A stretch of 64,000 nt of DNA from contig NZ_LGTQ01000005.1 of NCBI RefSeq assembly GCF_001306455.1, forward strand, positions 372,001 through 436,000, read 5' to 3'. Below, piece by piece: positions 24,042-33,722 of this stretch. Source of the DNA: Jiulongibacter sediminis. GTDB taxonomy: Bacteria; Bacteroidota; Bacteroidia; Cytophagales; Spirosomataceae. The notes under the pieces are model-generated. The model was not told the DNA's origin and ran no database searches. It saw nothing but the letters and a program-made list of their open reading frames with translations. The position numbers and the translations under genes were made by a program. How positions within the stretch are numbered: position 1 is the stretch's first letter; the number at the start of each line of letters is the position of its first letter.

Positions 24042-25448
24042 ATGAGTTCAGATATTCGTCAGCTTCATGATGATTTGGTGCAGGGCAAAATAATTTGCAC
24101 TGCTTTGGTAAAATCAAAAATTGAGGAGCTCAAAAGCAGTAAAGAAAATACAGCCAATTACCTTCTGGAAGACTATGCTTTGCAAAAAGCAGCAGCGGTA
24201 GATGCCAAACTTCAAAAAGGTGAGAAGATAGGTTTACTTGAAGGAATTCCTTTTGGTTTGAAGGATGTTTATCTTCTTCAGGGCCAACCGGCTTCAGCAA
24301 GCTCAGATTTTCTCAAAAATTACATTTCGCCTTATACCGCCACTGCAATTCAAAAGCTTTTGGATGCCGGAGCAATACCGATTGTAAAAGAAAACTGTGA
24401 CAGTTTCGGGCATGGAAGTTCTACTGAAAATACGGTTTTCGGTGCAGCTAAGAATGCCTGGGATAAAAATAAGGTAGCTGGTGGAAGTAGCGGTGGAAGT
24501 GCTGTCAACGTTGCAAAAAAATATACAACATTCTCCATCGGTGGTGATACGGGAGGCTCTATTCGGCAACCTGCCGGATACAATAAGGTGTATGGGCTAA
24601 AACCTACCTACGGTCGTATTTCTCGTTATGGAATTATGGCTTACGCTTCATCAACAGATGTTGTAGGGCCTATCGCGAGGACGATTGAAGATATTCGGAT
24701 TGTCCTCAATACCATTAGCGGTAAAGATTACCATGATCAAACCACCTACGCTTCTGAAGCTGTTTCAGAAGAAAAAGTGAATGATCTGGCCGCTGCGAAG
24801 AAATTAAAAGTAGGGTATTACAGAAGTTTTCTTGAAAGTAAAGCCTTAGATGCCTCCTTCAAGAGCAGTTTTGAGGATTTATTGAAAAAACTCAAGGAGC
24901 TGGGTATTGAAGTGAAACCTCTTGATTTCTTTGAAACGAACACCTTAGTTTCCACTTATTATACTTTGGCTATGGCCGAAACAGCCTCAAACCTTGCCCG
25001 TTTAGATGGTACCAATTATGGTAACCGGGCTGAGGCCGAAAACCTGAAAGAAATCTACGCCCTCACCCGCTCAGAAAATTTCACGGAGGAAACCAAAAGG
25101 AGAATTGTGGGTGGTAATCAAGTGCTTTCTCAAGGGCACTCTGAAGAGATTTATAACAAAGCCAGAGCCGTAAGGGACGAAATTGATGATCGTTTTGCCG
25201 AGGAGTTTGAGGCCGTAGATATCGTGCTTTCTCCGGTCACGCTGGGGCCTGTGCCTAATGTAGGCGAAACTCTGAAAGACCCGTTAGCCATGTATTTGTC
25301 AGATGCTTACACTGTTGGATTTAGTCTTGGTGGTTTACCAACACTTACCGCTCCAACAGGTACAGAAACGGGAATTCAGATTACAGCTGCGAAAAATGGA
25401 GAGGAAAAGGTTCTTCAATTTGCCAACCTCTTAAAAGACCTACAGTAA
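24042..25448 (+). CDS. gatA: GatA, amidase subunit of the tRNA amidotransferase
   Basis: A 468-residue amidase-signature protein that releases ammonia from glutamine for the GatB transamidation site. The Ser-cisSer-Lys triad is complete: Lys74 in GIPFGLKD, Ser149 in AGGSSGGSA, and the nucleophile Ser173 in GGDTGGSIRQPA. It is slightly shorter than the usual 480-490. It begins 2 bases after gatC and ends 3 bases before the gatB/aspS fusion, so the three are one operon and are needed in equal amounts. Confidence 0.96.
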   Translation: MSSDIRQLHDDLVQGKIICTALVKSKIEELKSSKENTANYLLEDYALQKAAAVDAKLQKGEKIGLLEGIPFGLKDVYLLQGQPASASSDFLKNYISPYTATAIQKLLDAGAIPIVKENCDSFGHGSSTENTVFGAAKNAWDKNKVAGGSSGGSAVNVAKKYTTFSIGGDTGGSIRQPAGYNKVYGLKPTYGRISRYGIMAYASSTDVVGPIARTIEDIRIVLNTISGKDYHDQTTYASEAVSEEKVNDLAAAKKLKVGYYRSFLESKALDASFKSSFEDLLKKLKELGIEVKPLDFFETNTLVSTYYTLAMAETASNLARLDGTNYGNRAEAENLKEIYALTRSENFTEETKRRIVGGNQVLSQGHSEEIYNKARAVRDEIDDRFAEEFEAVDIVLSPVTLGPVPNVGETLKDPLAMYLSDAYTVGFSLGGLPTLTAPTGTETGIQITAAKNGEEKVLQFANLLKDLQ

Positions 25449-25451
25449 AAG

Positions 25452-28400
25452 ATGGATATAGAAGTATTATCACAACAATTAGAGGAGGCTGGTCTTGAGC
25501 TCGTTATTGGTTTAGAGACTCATATTCGTCTTAATACCAAAACAAAGCTTTTCTGTTCATGCCCAAATGAGGAGACAGAAGAGCCCAATACCAATATCTG
25601 TTCTGTGTGTACTGGTCAGATGGGTGTTTTGCCGGCTATAAATGCTGAGGCCATCAGAAAGGCCATTTATTTCGGTAAGGCGGTTAATTCCAGTTTTAGC
25701 AATGAAGTAATTTGCTGGGATAGAAAGCATTATGAGTATCCTGATCTTCCGAAAAACTTTCAGCTGACTCAATTTCAGCGGCCCATCATTCCTGATGGCT
25801 CAGTAGAGTGTTACCGTGATAACGGAACGACTTTTAAAGTAGACATTGAGCAGGTTCATATTGAAGAAGATGCGGCTAAGCTTATGCACGAACGTAAACA
25901 AACGCTGGTTGACTTCAATAAAGGTGGAGTTCCACTTATAGAGGTAGTTACAACGCCTTGCATCCGTAATATCAAGGATGCCGCCACATATGCACAATAC
26001 CTTCAAAGAATCGTTCAGAATCTGAATATCTCAGAAGCTAACCTCGAGAAGGGTGAATTCAAGTCTGACGTTTCTGTTTCCTTACGGAAGAAAGGAACAG
26101 AAGACCTGAACCCAAGAACTGAAATCAAAAACCTGAACTCCTTCAAGTTCATGATGGAGGCTTTGGTAGAAGAAGTGGCCAAGCAGTTTAACTATTACAC
26201 GGAGAATGGCAAGTTCAGACCTGATCAAACAACGGTGCTTTTTGACGCGGTATTGAAGCAAACTAAAACCATGCGTAAAAAGGAATTTGCGGCCGACTAT
26301 CGCTATGCTTTAGAGCCGGATATTCCTTTTGTTGATATCCGAAAAGAAATTGAGGAGATCGCAGTTGATCATAGCTTGTTACCTTTTGCTATTGAAAGTA
26401 CATTGATCAATGGTGGCGTTCGACCGCAGGATGCTAAATTTTTTACCTCAGATGCTGACCGCTCAAACTTGTTTTTGGCGATCAATTCGGCGTTGGAAGA
26501 TACGGCTTTCGTTGCTAAAACTTTACTCAATAACCTCAAACCAGAGGATTACGAGAAGATTGAAAAGCCTTCAGCTCTTACCGAAATGTTTGCCGAGTTA
26601 AAAAGTGGAAATATCACAGTTATCTTGTTGCAGGACGCTATCAATGCATACCTGAATGATGCTCAATTTGACTATCAAGCTTATTTTAAAGAGAACAGTA
26701 TTTCTGATTCTTCGATAGATGATAGTGTTCAAAAAGTTATTGAGGAGAATGGAGATATAGCGGAGGAGATTAAGGCGGGGAATCAGGGTAAAGCCGGAAT
26801 TCTTGTTGGTAAAGTGCTTCAAATCATTGGAAAGGGTGCTTCTGGTAAAGTTATTCGTGAGAAAATTTTAGATGCCCTAAATCCTGAAAAGGCTGCTGCT
26901 CAGGAGAAAGCTAAGTCAGAAGGTCAGACTTCTTCAAAGAAAGTGGTGGAAGAAGATGATTCGCGATTCAAAGAAATCGTAGTCAAAGACCTTTATAGAA
27001 CCCACAAAAACAATCAAATTACACAGGAGCTTCTCAATAATGAAATAACTGTAGCAGGTTGGGTGGCAAGTGTCAGAGATCACGGCGATCTGGTCTTCGT
27101 CGATCTCAGAGATAACAGTTATGAGGTTCTTCAAATCAGGTTGGATAGAGCTCATTTTGATAATCTCGATGACCTTTCTCACCTGAAAGCTGAGTCGGTG
27201 ATTATGTGTACAGGTGAAATTATCAAACGAGCTGAAGATGATTTCAATCCTGGCATAAAAACGGGAGAACTGGAATTAGATGCCCGATCGGTAGAGGTTT
27301 TGAATGCCTCTAAGACTTTACCTTTTGAAATCAAGAGGGCAGCAAAAACTGGTGAGAATGTTCGTTTCAAATATAAGTTTCTGGATCATAGAAGTGCAGA
27401 AAACAGAAGAGCTATAATCAATCGACATAAGGTGATTAAGCTGATCAGAGATGTACTGGATTCAGAAGAGTTTATAGAAGTAGAAACTCCGATTTTAACG
27501 GCCGGAACAGACGAAGGAGCCCGTGAGTTTATCGTTCCAAGCCGTAATTTCCCTGGTCAGTTTTATACTTTACCTCAGGCCCCGCAGCAGTTTAAGCAAA
27601 TGCTGATGGTGGGTGGTTTTGAAAAGTATTTCCAGATCGCTCGTTGTTTTCGGGATGAAGATAGTCGAGGAGACAGACAGCCTGAATTTACGCAGCTTGA
27701 TATTGAAATGGCCTTTGTGAGCATGCAGGATATCATTGATGTGAATACCCGCCTTTTCAATGAAGTTGTCACTAAAGTCTACGGAAACAAGTGGAGGCTC
27801 TTCCCTTTTAAAGTGATTTCTTACTATGAGGCCATGGAAAAGTATGGTTGCGACAGACCTGACCTTCGATTCGGTCTCGAAATGCAGGACATCACTGAAA
27901 TTGTAAAAGAAACTGAATTCCAGGTTTTTGCCAAACCAATTGAGGAAGGTGGAATTGTAAAGTGTATCAAAGTAGGAGGTGATCTGCAAAAGAAACGTCT
28001 CTCTAAAGGACAAATTGAGAAATTGACATCAATTGCTCAGGAGCATGGATTGGGCGGGCTTGCCTATATCATTGTTAATGAAGATGAATTGCAGTCACCG
28101 ATCATTAAATTCCTTGGTGAAGACATTTGTGAAAACATTATCAAAGCCACGGAGGCAAAAGTTGGAGACATTGTTTTCTTCTCAGCAGCGGAGTATAGCG
28201 TTGCCAATAAGGCTTTGGATGCAGTAAGGCAGGAGTTAGGTCAGATTCTCAACCTGATTAACCCAAAAGAGCTTCATCCGGCTTGGGTTGTTGACTTCCC
28301 GTTCTTTGAGAAGACTGATGAAGGTAGATGGACTTTTACACACAATCCTTTCTCAATGCCTAAAGTGGAAGATATTGAGAAACATCTCAAAGGAGAGGAT

Positions 28401-28769
28401 GTAGGAAGTATTATTGCCCAGCAATATGACATGGTACTTAATGGCTATGAGATAGGAGGAGGGTCAGTTAGAGCTCATAAAGCAGAAATTCTTGAAGCGA
28501 CCTATAAAAATATGGGTTATGACAAAGAAGAGATGCGGAAAAGTGTAGGACATATGTATGATGCCTTCCACTACGGTGCACCGCCGCATGGTGGTATAGC
28601 ATGGGGTGTGGATAGACTGATGATGATTTTGGAAAAGAAAAACAGCATCAGAGAAGTGATGGCATTCCCGAAAACAGGTTCAGGAGAAGATTTGATGTTT
28701 AACAGCCCAAGTGTGCTGTCTGATAAAAAAATCGCAGAAGCCAATATCAAAAGCACAGCAAAGAAGTAG
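25452..28769 (+). CDS. gatB-aspS: GatB-aspartyl-tRNA synthetase fusion protein
   Basis: One uninterrupted 1105-residue reading frame holding two enzymes. Residues 1 to about 478 are GatB: LELVIGLETHIRLNTKTKLF, zinc Cys pairs at 35/37 and 50/53, DFNKGGVPLIEVVTTP, and a YqeY-like tail ending GKAGILVGKVLQIIGKG. A linker of about 25 charged residues follows. From about 506 comes complete bacterial AspRS: OB anticodon domain (ITVAGWVASVRDHGDL), class II motif 1 (VETPILTAGTDEGAREF), motif 2 (FRDEDSRGDRQPEFTQLD), the GAD insertion (about 800-905) and motif 3 (GIAWGVDRLMMIL). His544 in RDHG is the residue type of non-discriminating AspRS, which also charges tRNA(Asn). The same polypeptide can thus make Asp-tRNA(Asn) and amidate it with GatA/GatC. 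Confidence 0.96.
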   Translation: MDIEVLSQQLEEAGLELVIGLETHIRLNTKTKLFCSCPNEETEEPNTNICSVCTGQMGVLPAINAEAIRKAIYFGKAVNSSFSNEVICWDRKHYEYPDLPKNFQLTQFQRPIIPDGSVECYRDNGTTFKVDIEQVHIEEDAAKLMHERKQTLVDFNKGGVPLIEVVTTPCIRNIKDAATYAQYLQRIVQNLNISEANLEKGEFKSDVSVSLRKKGTEDLNPRTEIKNLNSFKFMMEALVEEVAKQFNYYTENGKFRPDQTTVLFDAVLKQTKTMRKKEFAADYRYALEPDIPFVDIRKEIEEIAVDHSLLPFAIESTLINGGVRPQDAKFFTSDADRSNLFLAINSALEDTAFVAKTLLNNLKPEDYEKIEKPSALTEMFAELKSGNITVILLQDAINAYLNDAQFDYQAYFKENSISDSSIDDSVQKVIEENGDIAEEIKAGNQGKAGILVGKVLQIIGKGASGKVIREKILDALNPEKAAAQEKAKSEGQTSSKKVVEEDDSRFKEIVVKDLYRTHKNNQITQELLNNEITVAGWVASVRDHGDLVFVDLRDNSYEVLQIRLDRAHFDNLDDLSHLKAESVIMCTGEIIKRAEDDFNPGIKTGELELDARSVEVLNASKTLPFEIKRAAKTGENVRFKYKFLDHRSAENRRAIINRHKVIKLIRDVLDSEEFIEVETPILTAGTDEGAREFIVPSRNFPGQFYTLPQAPQQFKQMLMVGGFEKYFQIARCFRDEDSRGDRQPEFTQLDIEMAFVSMQDIIDVNTRLFNEVVTKVYGNKWRLFPFKVISYYEAMEKYGCDRPDLRFGLEMQDITEIVKETEFQVFAKPIEEGGIVKCIKVGGDLQKKRLSKGQIEKLTSIAQEHGLGGLAYIIVNEDELQSPIIKFLGEDICENIIKATEAKVGDIVFFSAAEYSVANKALDAVRQELGQILNLINPKELHPAWVVDFPFFEKTDEGRWTFTHNPFSMPKVEDIEKHLKGEDVGSIIAQQYDMVLNGYEIGGGSVRAHKAEILEATYKNMGYDKEEMRKSVGHMYDAFHYGAPPHGGIAWGVDRLMMILEKKNSIREVMAFPKTGSGEDLMFNSPSVLSDKKIAEANIKSTAKK

Positions 28770-28946
28770 GTCAATAAAGGAAGTATTGAGTTCAGATTTT
28801 AAGAGTTTTCTCTTAGAATCATTCAAAAAATGCATTTTAGCCTAGAGCGAATGCAAAAAATGTTGACTCAATTAATAATTTATTCCTATTTTTACGCAGC
28901 TAAAGATATTATTTGGTTTTTAGTTTGTTGATGAAGTGTAATTGCG

Positions 28947-28982
28947 ACACGCAGTCTCTGATAGGGACTGTGTGTTTTTTTT
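28947..28982 (+). terminator. Hairpin terminator or attenuator before the DUF819 gene
   Basis: Arms ACACGCAGTC (28947-28956) and GACTGTGTGT (28966-28975) pair completely with one G-U wobble, and are followed by a T run (28976-28982). It lies about 180 bases after the gatB-aspS stop and only 30 bases before the DUF819 start. It may end the upstream operon or act as a leader attenuator of the downstream gene. Confidence 0.7.
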
Positions 28983-29011
28983 ATATAGCTTTGGAAAAAC
29001 AAAACTGATGG

Positions 29012-30250
29012 ATGCACGAAGGAGCACTGATTCAAAATGATGCTGTTGTTATTGGACTATTGTTAGTCCTGCTGTATTTCATTTTCCAAACGAATAAGTA
29101 TGGAGGAAAGGCCTGGCAAGGCTTTTACAAGTTTTTCCCACCCATCTTATTGTGCTATTTTATTCCTGGAGCTTTGAATTCGCTAGGTGTCATTTCAGGA
29201 GAAACCTCTCAGGTTTACCCGGTGGTTAGTCGTTACTTTTTGCCTCCATGTCTGCTTCTCTTTACCCTTAGTTTAGATATTCACATGCTGAAAAAGTTAG
29301 GCTTTAAAGCTGTTTTAGTCTTTTTAGCCGGTACTCTTGGTGTGGTTTTAGGTGGTCCTTTGGCCGTACTAATGGTAAAGTTAATTAGCCCGGAAAGCTT
29401 TAACGCTGAAACATGGAAAGGGCTTTCAACAGTTGCCGGAAGCTGGATAGGTGGCGGGGCAAATCAAACAGCATTGAAAGAAGTTTTTCAACCTTCGGCG
29501 GTTCTTTTTTCTCAATCTGTGGCTGTTGATATCCTTGTTGCTGAAAGTTGGTTAGCCGTACTTCTATTAGGCGTGGCTAATAAAGAAAAGTTAAATCGTT
29601 TTTTTGGTGGTGGCACTGATCTCATTGAGGAGATTAAGGAAAAGTTAGCGGGTGAGGCTGAGAAAAAGAGTAGAATACCGGCTTTTGAAGATCTGATGAA
29701 AATTCTGGCGGTGGGCTTTGGAGGAACCGCTATTGCCTATTTGGTATCAGACGCTATTGCACCCTTTATCGAGGCAAATTACCCCGAGCTTTCTCAGTTT
29801 AGTTTAACCTCAGGCTTCTTCTGGGTCGTCGTCATTGTGACTTTGATTGGTATAATTTTATCTCAGACTAAAGTCAGAGAAATTGAACATGTGGGTGCCA
29901 GCAAAATTGCCACGGTATTCCTGTATATTTTGATAGCTTCTATAGGTATGCAGATGGACCTCGTGGCTGTTAGAGATAACCCTTATCTTTTTCTGGTCGG
30001 TTTTATCTGGATTATAATTCATGCACTTTTTGTAGTGGCAGCAGGCAAACTGTTGAAAGTACCTTACTTTTTTGTGGCTGTGGGTTCACAGGCAAATGTT
30101 GGAGGTGCGGCTTCGGCTTCAGTAGTGGCAGCCGCCTATCACCCGGCTCTTATTTCAGTAGGTGTTATCCTCTCGGTTTTGGGTTATGCCGTTGGCACCT
30201 ATGCTGGATTTGCAACCGCTCAATTGCTTCGTATCGCCTCAGGTTATTAA
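29012..30250 (+). CDS. DUF819-family membrane protein, predicted permease
   Basis: A 412-residue integral membrane protein of DUF819, a family with 10-12 membrane helices and weak likeness to secondary transporters. Hydrophobic segments run throughout, broken by a charged loop at about 190-225 (ANKEKLNRFFGGG to EKKSRIPAFEDLM). Typical stretches are GSWIGGGANQTALKEVF and VGSQANVGGAASASVVAAAYHP, in which Gly/Asn/Ala-rich repeats may form the transport site. Substrate unknown. No operon partner; the Wzi-like gene follows after 27 bases. Confidence 0.85.
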   Translation: MHEGALIQNDAVVIGLLLVLLYFIFQTNKYGGKAWQGFYKFFPPILLCYFIPGALNSLGVISGETSQVYPVVSRYFLPPCLLLFTLSLDIHMLKKLGFKAVLVFLAGTLGVVLGGPLAVLMVKLISPESFNAETWKGLSTVAGSWIGGGANQTALKEVFQPSAVLFSQSVAVDILVAESWLAVLLLGVANKEKLNRFFGGGTDLIEEIKEKLAGEAEKKSRIPAFEDLMKILAVGFGGTAIAYLVSDAIAPFIEANYPELSQFSLTSGFFWVVVIVTLIGIILSQTKVREIEHVGASKIATVFLYILIASIGMQMDLVAVRDNPYLFLVGFIWIIIHALFVVAAGKLLKVPYFFVAVGSQANVGGAASASVVAAAYHPALISVGVILSVLGYAVGTYAGFATAQLLRIASGY

Positions 30251-30292
30251 TGGCTTAATAATTGTTATCTTCATAAGGTGTATCTAACACTT

Positions 30293-31777
30293 ATGAGAGG
30301 TTTACAATGCTTACTACTATTTATTCTATCCCTGGTAAAGGGGACGGAAGCCTATGGTCAGCCTGATAGCTCTAAAGTTAGAAACAAGTTTCACTACGGT
30401 TTTGAAATCGGCTCGTTTTTTAGTCTCAATAATAAGATTCCGTTTTGGCAAAAAGCCAATCAGTTTGGAGCTGTTCCTCAAAGTGGTAATTCGCTTTATT
30501 TTCGGCAAATGATTGAATCAAAGACGGATACTTCTGTAGGCTTCTTTCATGCAGATTATTGTTTGGATCTGGCCACGGTCGTTGGAGAAAAGCCTATGAT
30601 TATTATTCCTGAGGCTTTTTTGAAACTGAATTTTGGACCATTTGTAATTTCCGGAGGGCGATTCAAAGAAGTTCTTGGCTTGGTGGATTCAACACTAAGC
30701 AGCGGGTCAATCACATGGTCGGGTAATTCTCTTGGAATTCCTCAGGTGAGAATAGCCATACCAGAATACACCAAGCTATTTGTTCCCTGGCTAGGTTTCA
30801 AAGGTCATTACTCCCATGGCTGGTTTGGTGATCAGGTGTCGGTCAAAGATTACTATTTACACCAAAAAGCTTTGTACGGAAGAATAGGCTCAGATAAATC
30901 AAGACTACGAGTTTATGGTGGATTGCTTCACCATGTTCAATGGGGAGGCGAGCCTAAATATGGTCCAAGTGGCCCGGGAGATGATCGTTTTACAGATGGG
31001 GCTTTTGCTGAAGATTGGTTCACGTATGGTCAGGTTGTTTTCCCTTTCAGAGCATTACGCGAAGATACCACAGGCTATGGGGATTTCGAACTAATGAATC
31101 GTTTTGGAAATCATATTGGTCAGATAGACATCGGAGGAGACATAAACCTCGGGAGTATGAATTTGTTGGTTTACAAACAAAACATTTTTGAAACGGGTCA
31201 AACATTCTCCAGCTTGACCAATATGGATGATGGACTTTATGGAGTTGCAATAAAGTCAAGAAGGGAGGGTACCGTTTTCAAACGTTTAGTTTTGGAGTAT
31301 TTGAGAACCACCAATCAGGGCTCATACCGTTCTGGTTTGCCAAGGTTACTGGGTTTGCCAGATCGTTATTTCGGCACCGAGACCTACTATTTCAATCATA
31401 TGCAATACATTGATGGCTGGGCGTATGAGAGTGAAACTATAGGAACACCACTCCTCGTGCCCCAGGAGGAAATAAGACCTGAAAAACAAAGCTACCCTGA
31501 TGCCGTCTTTTACAATAATAACAGAATCATCGCGGCATATGCAGGCCTCAATGTCAGACTAAACTCCATTGATTTGACAAGTAGAGTTTCTTACAGTCGA
31601 AATTATGGTGCTCTGTTTACGCCAATTCCTCCGGTAGATCAGATGTCAATGGCGGTGCAGGCGGCTATTCCGTTAAAAAATAAAAATGCCTTTTTAAAGG
31701 TCAATATCGGTATAGATCAGGGCGACCTGATTAACGATAATTATGGTGCCCAAATCGCCTATCAAAGATTTTGGTAA
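30293..31777 (+). CDS. Wzi-family outer-membrane beta-barrel protein
   Basis: About 494 residues from ATG at 30293 (MRGLQCLLLF), chosen because it places the signal peptide correctly; an ATG-free extension begins 15 bases earlier. After the signal (ending near YGQPDS) comes a beta-rich sequence with the features of capsule assembly protein Wzi: WQKANQFGAVP near the start, then alternating aromatic strands, GISGGRF-type turns, and a C-terminal Trp. It should be an outer-membrane barrel that binds surface polysaccharide. No capsule genes lie nearby. Confidence 0.78.
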   Translation: MRGLQCLLLFILSLVKGTEAYGQPDSSKVRNKFHYGFEIGSFFSLNNKIPFWQKANQFGAVPQSGNSLYFRQMIESKTDTSVGFFHADYCLDLATVVGEKPMIIIPEAFLKLNFGPFVISGGRFKEVLGLVDSTLSSGSITWSGNSLGIPQVRIAIPEYTKLFVPWLGFKGHYSHGWFGDQVSVKDYYLHQKALYGRIGSDKSRLRVYGGLLHHVQWGGEPKYGPSGPGDDRFTDGAFAEDWFTYGQVVFPFRALREDTTGYGDFELMNRFGNHIGQIDIGGDINLGSMNLLVYKQNIFETGQTFSSLTNMDDGLYGVAIKSRREGTVFKRLVLEYLRTTNQGSYRSGLPRLLGLPDRYFGTETYYFNHMQYIDGWAYESETIGTPLLVPQEEIRPEKQSYPDAVFYNNNRIIAAYAGLNVRLNSIDLTSRVSYSRNYGALFTPIPPVDQMSMAVQAAIPLKNKNAFLKVNIGIDQGDLINDNYGAQIAYQRFW

Positions 31778-31804
31778 GCGTTCTTCTTTTCTCTGCATTT
31801 GTGG

Positions 31805-31812
31805 TATTTTTG
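31805..31812 (+). promoter_or_regulatory. Candidate -7 element for lepA
   Basis: TATTTTTG matches TAnnTTTG, 33 bases before the GTG start of lepA. Confidence 0.45.
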
Positions 31813-31845
31813 CACAGCTTTAAACATTCAAAATTAGACTTCTGA

Positions 31846-33633
31846 GTGAAGAATATTCGTAATTTTTGCATCATTGCACATATAGATCATGGCAAAAGTA
31901 CATTGGCCGACAGGCTGTTAGAGTTTACCGGTACTGTAACCCAGCGTGAGATGCAGGCCCAGCTTCTTGATGATATGGATCTGGAGCGTGAGCGAGGCAT
32001 CACCATAAAGAGCCATGCTATTCAAATGGATTATCTCTTCAATGATGAAAAATATACCCTCAATCTGATTGATACTCCTGGCCACGTAGATTTTAGTTAC
32101 GAGGTTTCTCGCTCAATTGCGGCTTGTGAAGGTGCTCTTTTGATTGTGGATGCTGCTCAAGGGATTGAAGCTCAGACAATAAGTAACTTGTTTTTAGCTC
32201 TTGAGCATAATCTTGAGATTATTCCGGTGATCAATAAAATTGATTTACCCGGGGCTATGATTGAGGAAGTGAAGGATCAGGTGGTGGATTTGATTGGAAT
32301 CGATCCTGACGATATCGTTCTGGCCTCGGCCAAAGAGGGAATAGGTATAACAGATATTCTTGAAGCTATCGTGAATCGTGTTCCGGCTCCAAAAGGTGAC
32401 CCTGAAGCACCACTTCAAGGTTTGATCTTTGACTCTGTATTTAACTCTTATCGCGGTATTGAAGTTATTTTCCGGGTGAAAAATGGCTCAATCCGTAAAG
32501 GAGATAAAGTTAAATTCATGGCTACAGGTAAAGAGTATGAAGCTGATGAAATCGGGAGCTTGAAACTCAAAAAGCAACCGAAAGATGTTATTGAATGCGG
32601 AGATGTTGGATATCTGATTTCTGGTATCAAAGTGGCCAAGGAAGTCAAAGTAGGTGATACCATTACGCATGTTTCAAAATCTTCGCCTCAGATGATCAAA
32701 GGTTTTGAGGAGGTTAAGCCAATGGTATTTGCGGGTATTTATCCTGTAGACACTACTGATTTTGAGGAATTAAGAGAGTGTATGGAGAAACTCCAGCTCA
32801 ATGACGCCTCATTGGTATGGGAGCCTGAAACATCGGCTGCTCTCGGCTTCGGTTTCCGTTGTGGTTTTCTGGGAATGCTTCATATGGAGATAGTTCAGGA
32901 AAGGCTTGAGCGGGAGTTTGACATGACGGTGATAACCACCGTACCATCAGTAAAATTTTTGATAACGAACAAACGTGGCGATGTGATCCCGGTATCTGCA
33001 CCATCAGAAATGCCGGATCCCAACCTGATCCAAAAACTGGAGGAGCCTTTTATCAATGCACAGATCATTACTGCGGCCGAATATGTTGGTCCAATCATTA
33101 CGCTTTGTATGGATAAACGGGGAGTCATTAAAAATCAGGTTTATCTGACCTCAAACAGGGTTGAGCTTACTTTTGATATCCCTTTGGCTGAAGTCGTTTT
33201 TGACTTTTTTGATAAGCTAAAGTCTATTTCCAGAGGTTATGCTTCACTTGATTATAGTTTGTCGGGATACAGAGAATCACACCTTGTTAAACTGGATATT
33301 CTTTTGAACGGAGACCCTGTGGATGCCTTATCGGCGATTGTTCACCGTGATAAAGCCTATGATTGGGGTAAAAAACTTTGTGAGAAACTCAAAGAGTTAC
33401 TACCGAGGCAGCAATTTGAAATTGCGATTCAGGCTGCAATTGGTGCTAAAGTTATTGCTCGTGAAACGGTTCGGGCAATGCGTAAAGACGTTACAGCCAA
33501 ATGTTATGGTGGTGATATCTCCAGAAAACGTAAGCTTTTAGAGAAGCAAAAGAAAGGGAAAAAACGTATGCGTCAGATTGGCTCTGTGGAAGTGCCACAA
33601 GAAGCGTTTATGGCTGTATTGAAAATAAATTAA
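31846..33633 (+). CDS. lepA: Elongation factor 4 (LepA)
   Basis: A 595-residue GTPase that back-translocates or remodels ribosomes under stress. The start is GTG at 31846, giving (M)[22 protein letters not shown] with the P-loop; [12 protein letters not shown] (G3) and NKIDLPGA (G4) follow, then EF-G-like domains and the LepA-specific C-terminal domain ending in [19 protein letters not shown]. Length matches the family. A single gene, with its own promoter candidate. Confidence 0.97.
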   Translation: MKNIRNFCIIAHIDHGKSTLADRLLEFTGTVTQREMQAQLLDDMDLERERGITIKSHAIQMDYLFNDEKYTLNLIDTPGHVDFSYEVSRSIAACEGALLIVDAAQGIEAQTISNLFLALEHNLEIIPVINKIDLPGAMIEEVKDQVVDLIGIDPDDIVLASAKEGIGITDILEAIVNRVPAPKGDPEAPLQGLIFDSVFNSYRGIEVIFRVKNGSIRKGDKVKFMATGKEYEADEIGSLKLKKQPKDVIECGDVGYLISGIKVAKEVKVGDTITHVSKSSPQMIKGFEEVKPMVFAGIYPVDTTDFEELRECMEKLQLNDASLVWEPETSAALGFGFRCGFLGMLHMEIVQERLEREFDMTVITTVPSVKFLITNKRGDVIPVSAPSEMPDPNLIQKLEEPFINAQIITAAEYVGPIITLCMDKRGVIKNQVYLTSNRVELTFDIPLAEVVFDFFDKLKSISRGYASLDYSLSGYRESHLVKLDILLNGDPVDALSAIVHRDKAYDWGKKLCEKLKELLPRQQFEIAIQAAIGAKVIARETVRAMRKDVTAKCYGGDISRKRKLLEKQKKGKKRMRQIGSVEVPQEAFMAVLKIN

Positions 33634-33722
33634 GGTTTTTTTGACCGCATTCTGCCTGTTTTGGGCATGATGTCTTATTTTTGGAACCTGTTTAAGAAAA
33701 CTTGAAATCCTATAAAATTATT

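Noticed and set aside
27570-28013. 147-residue open frame on the minus strand
   Set aside because: It lies inside the gatB-aspS coding sequence, which has full domain support, and its own sequence has no recognisable motif.
28799-28816. Short hairpin TAAGAG-TTTT-CTCTTA after gatB-aspS
   Set aside because: The 6-base A/T-rich stem has no T run and is too weak to call a terminator.
33702-33722. Earlier TTG start for the E2 protein
   Set aside because: The ATG at 33723 gives the typical E2 N-terminus MAEVIRMPKMSDTMEEG, so the extension is unlikely.
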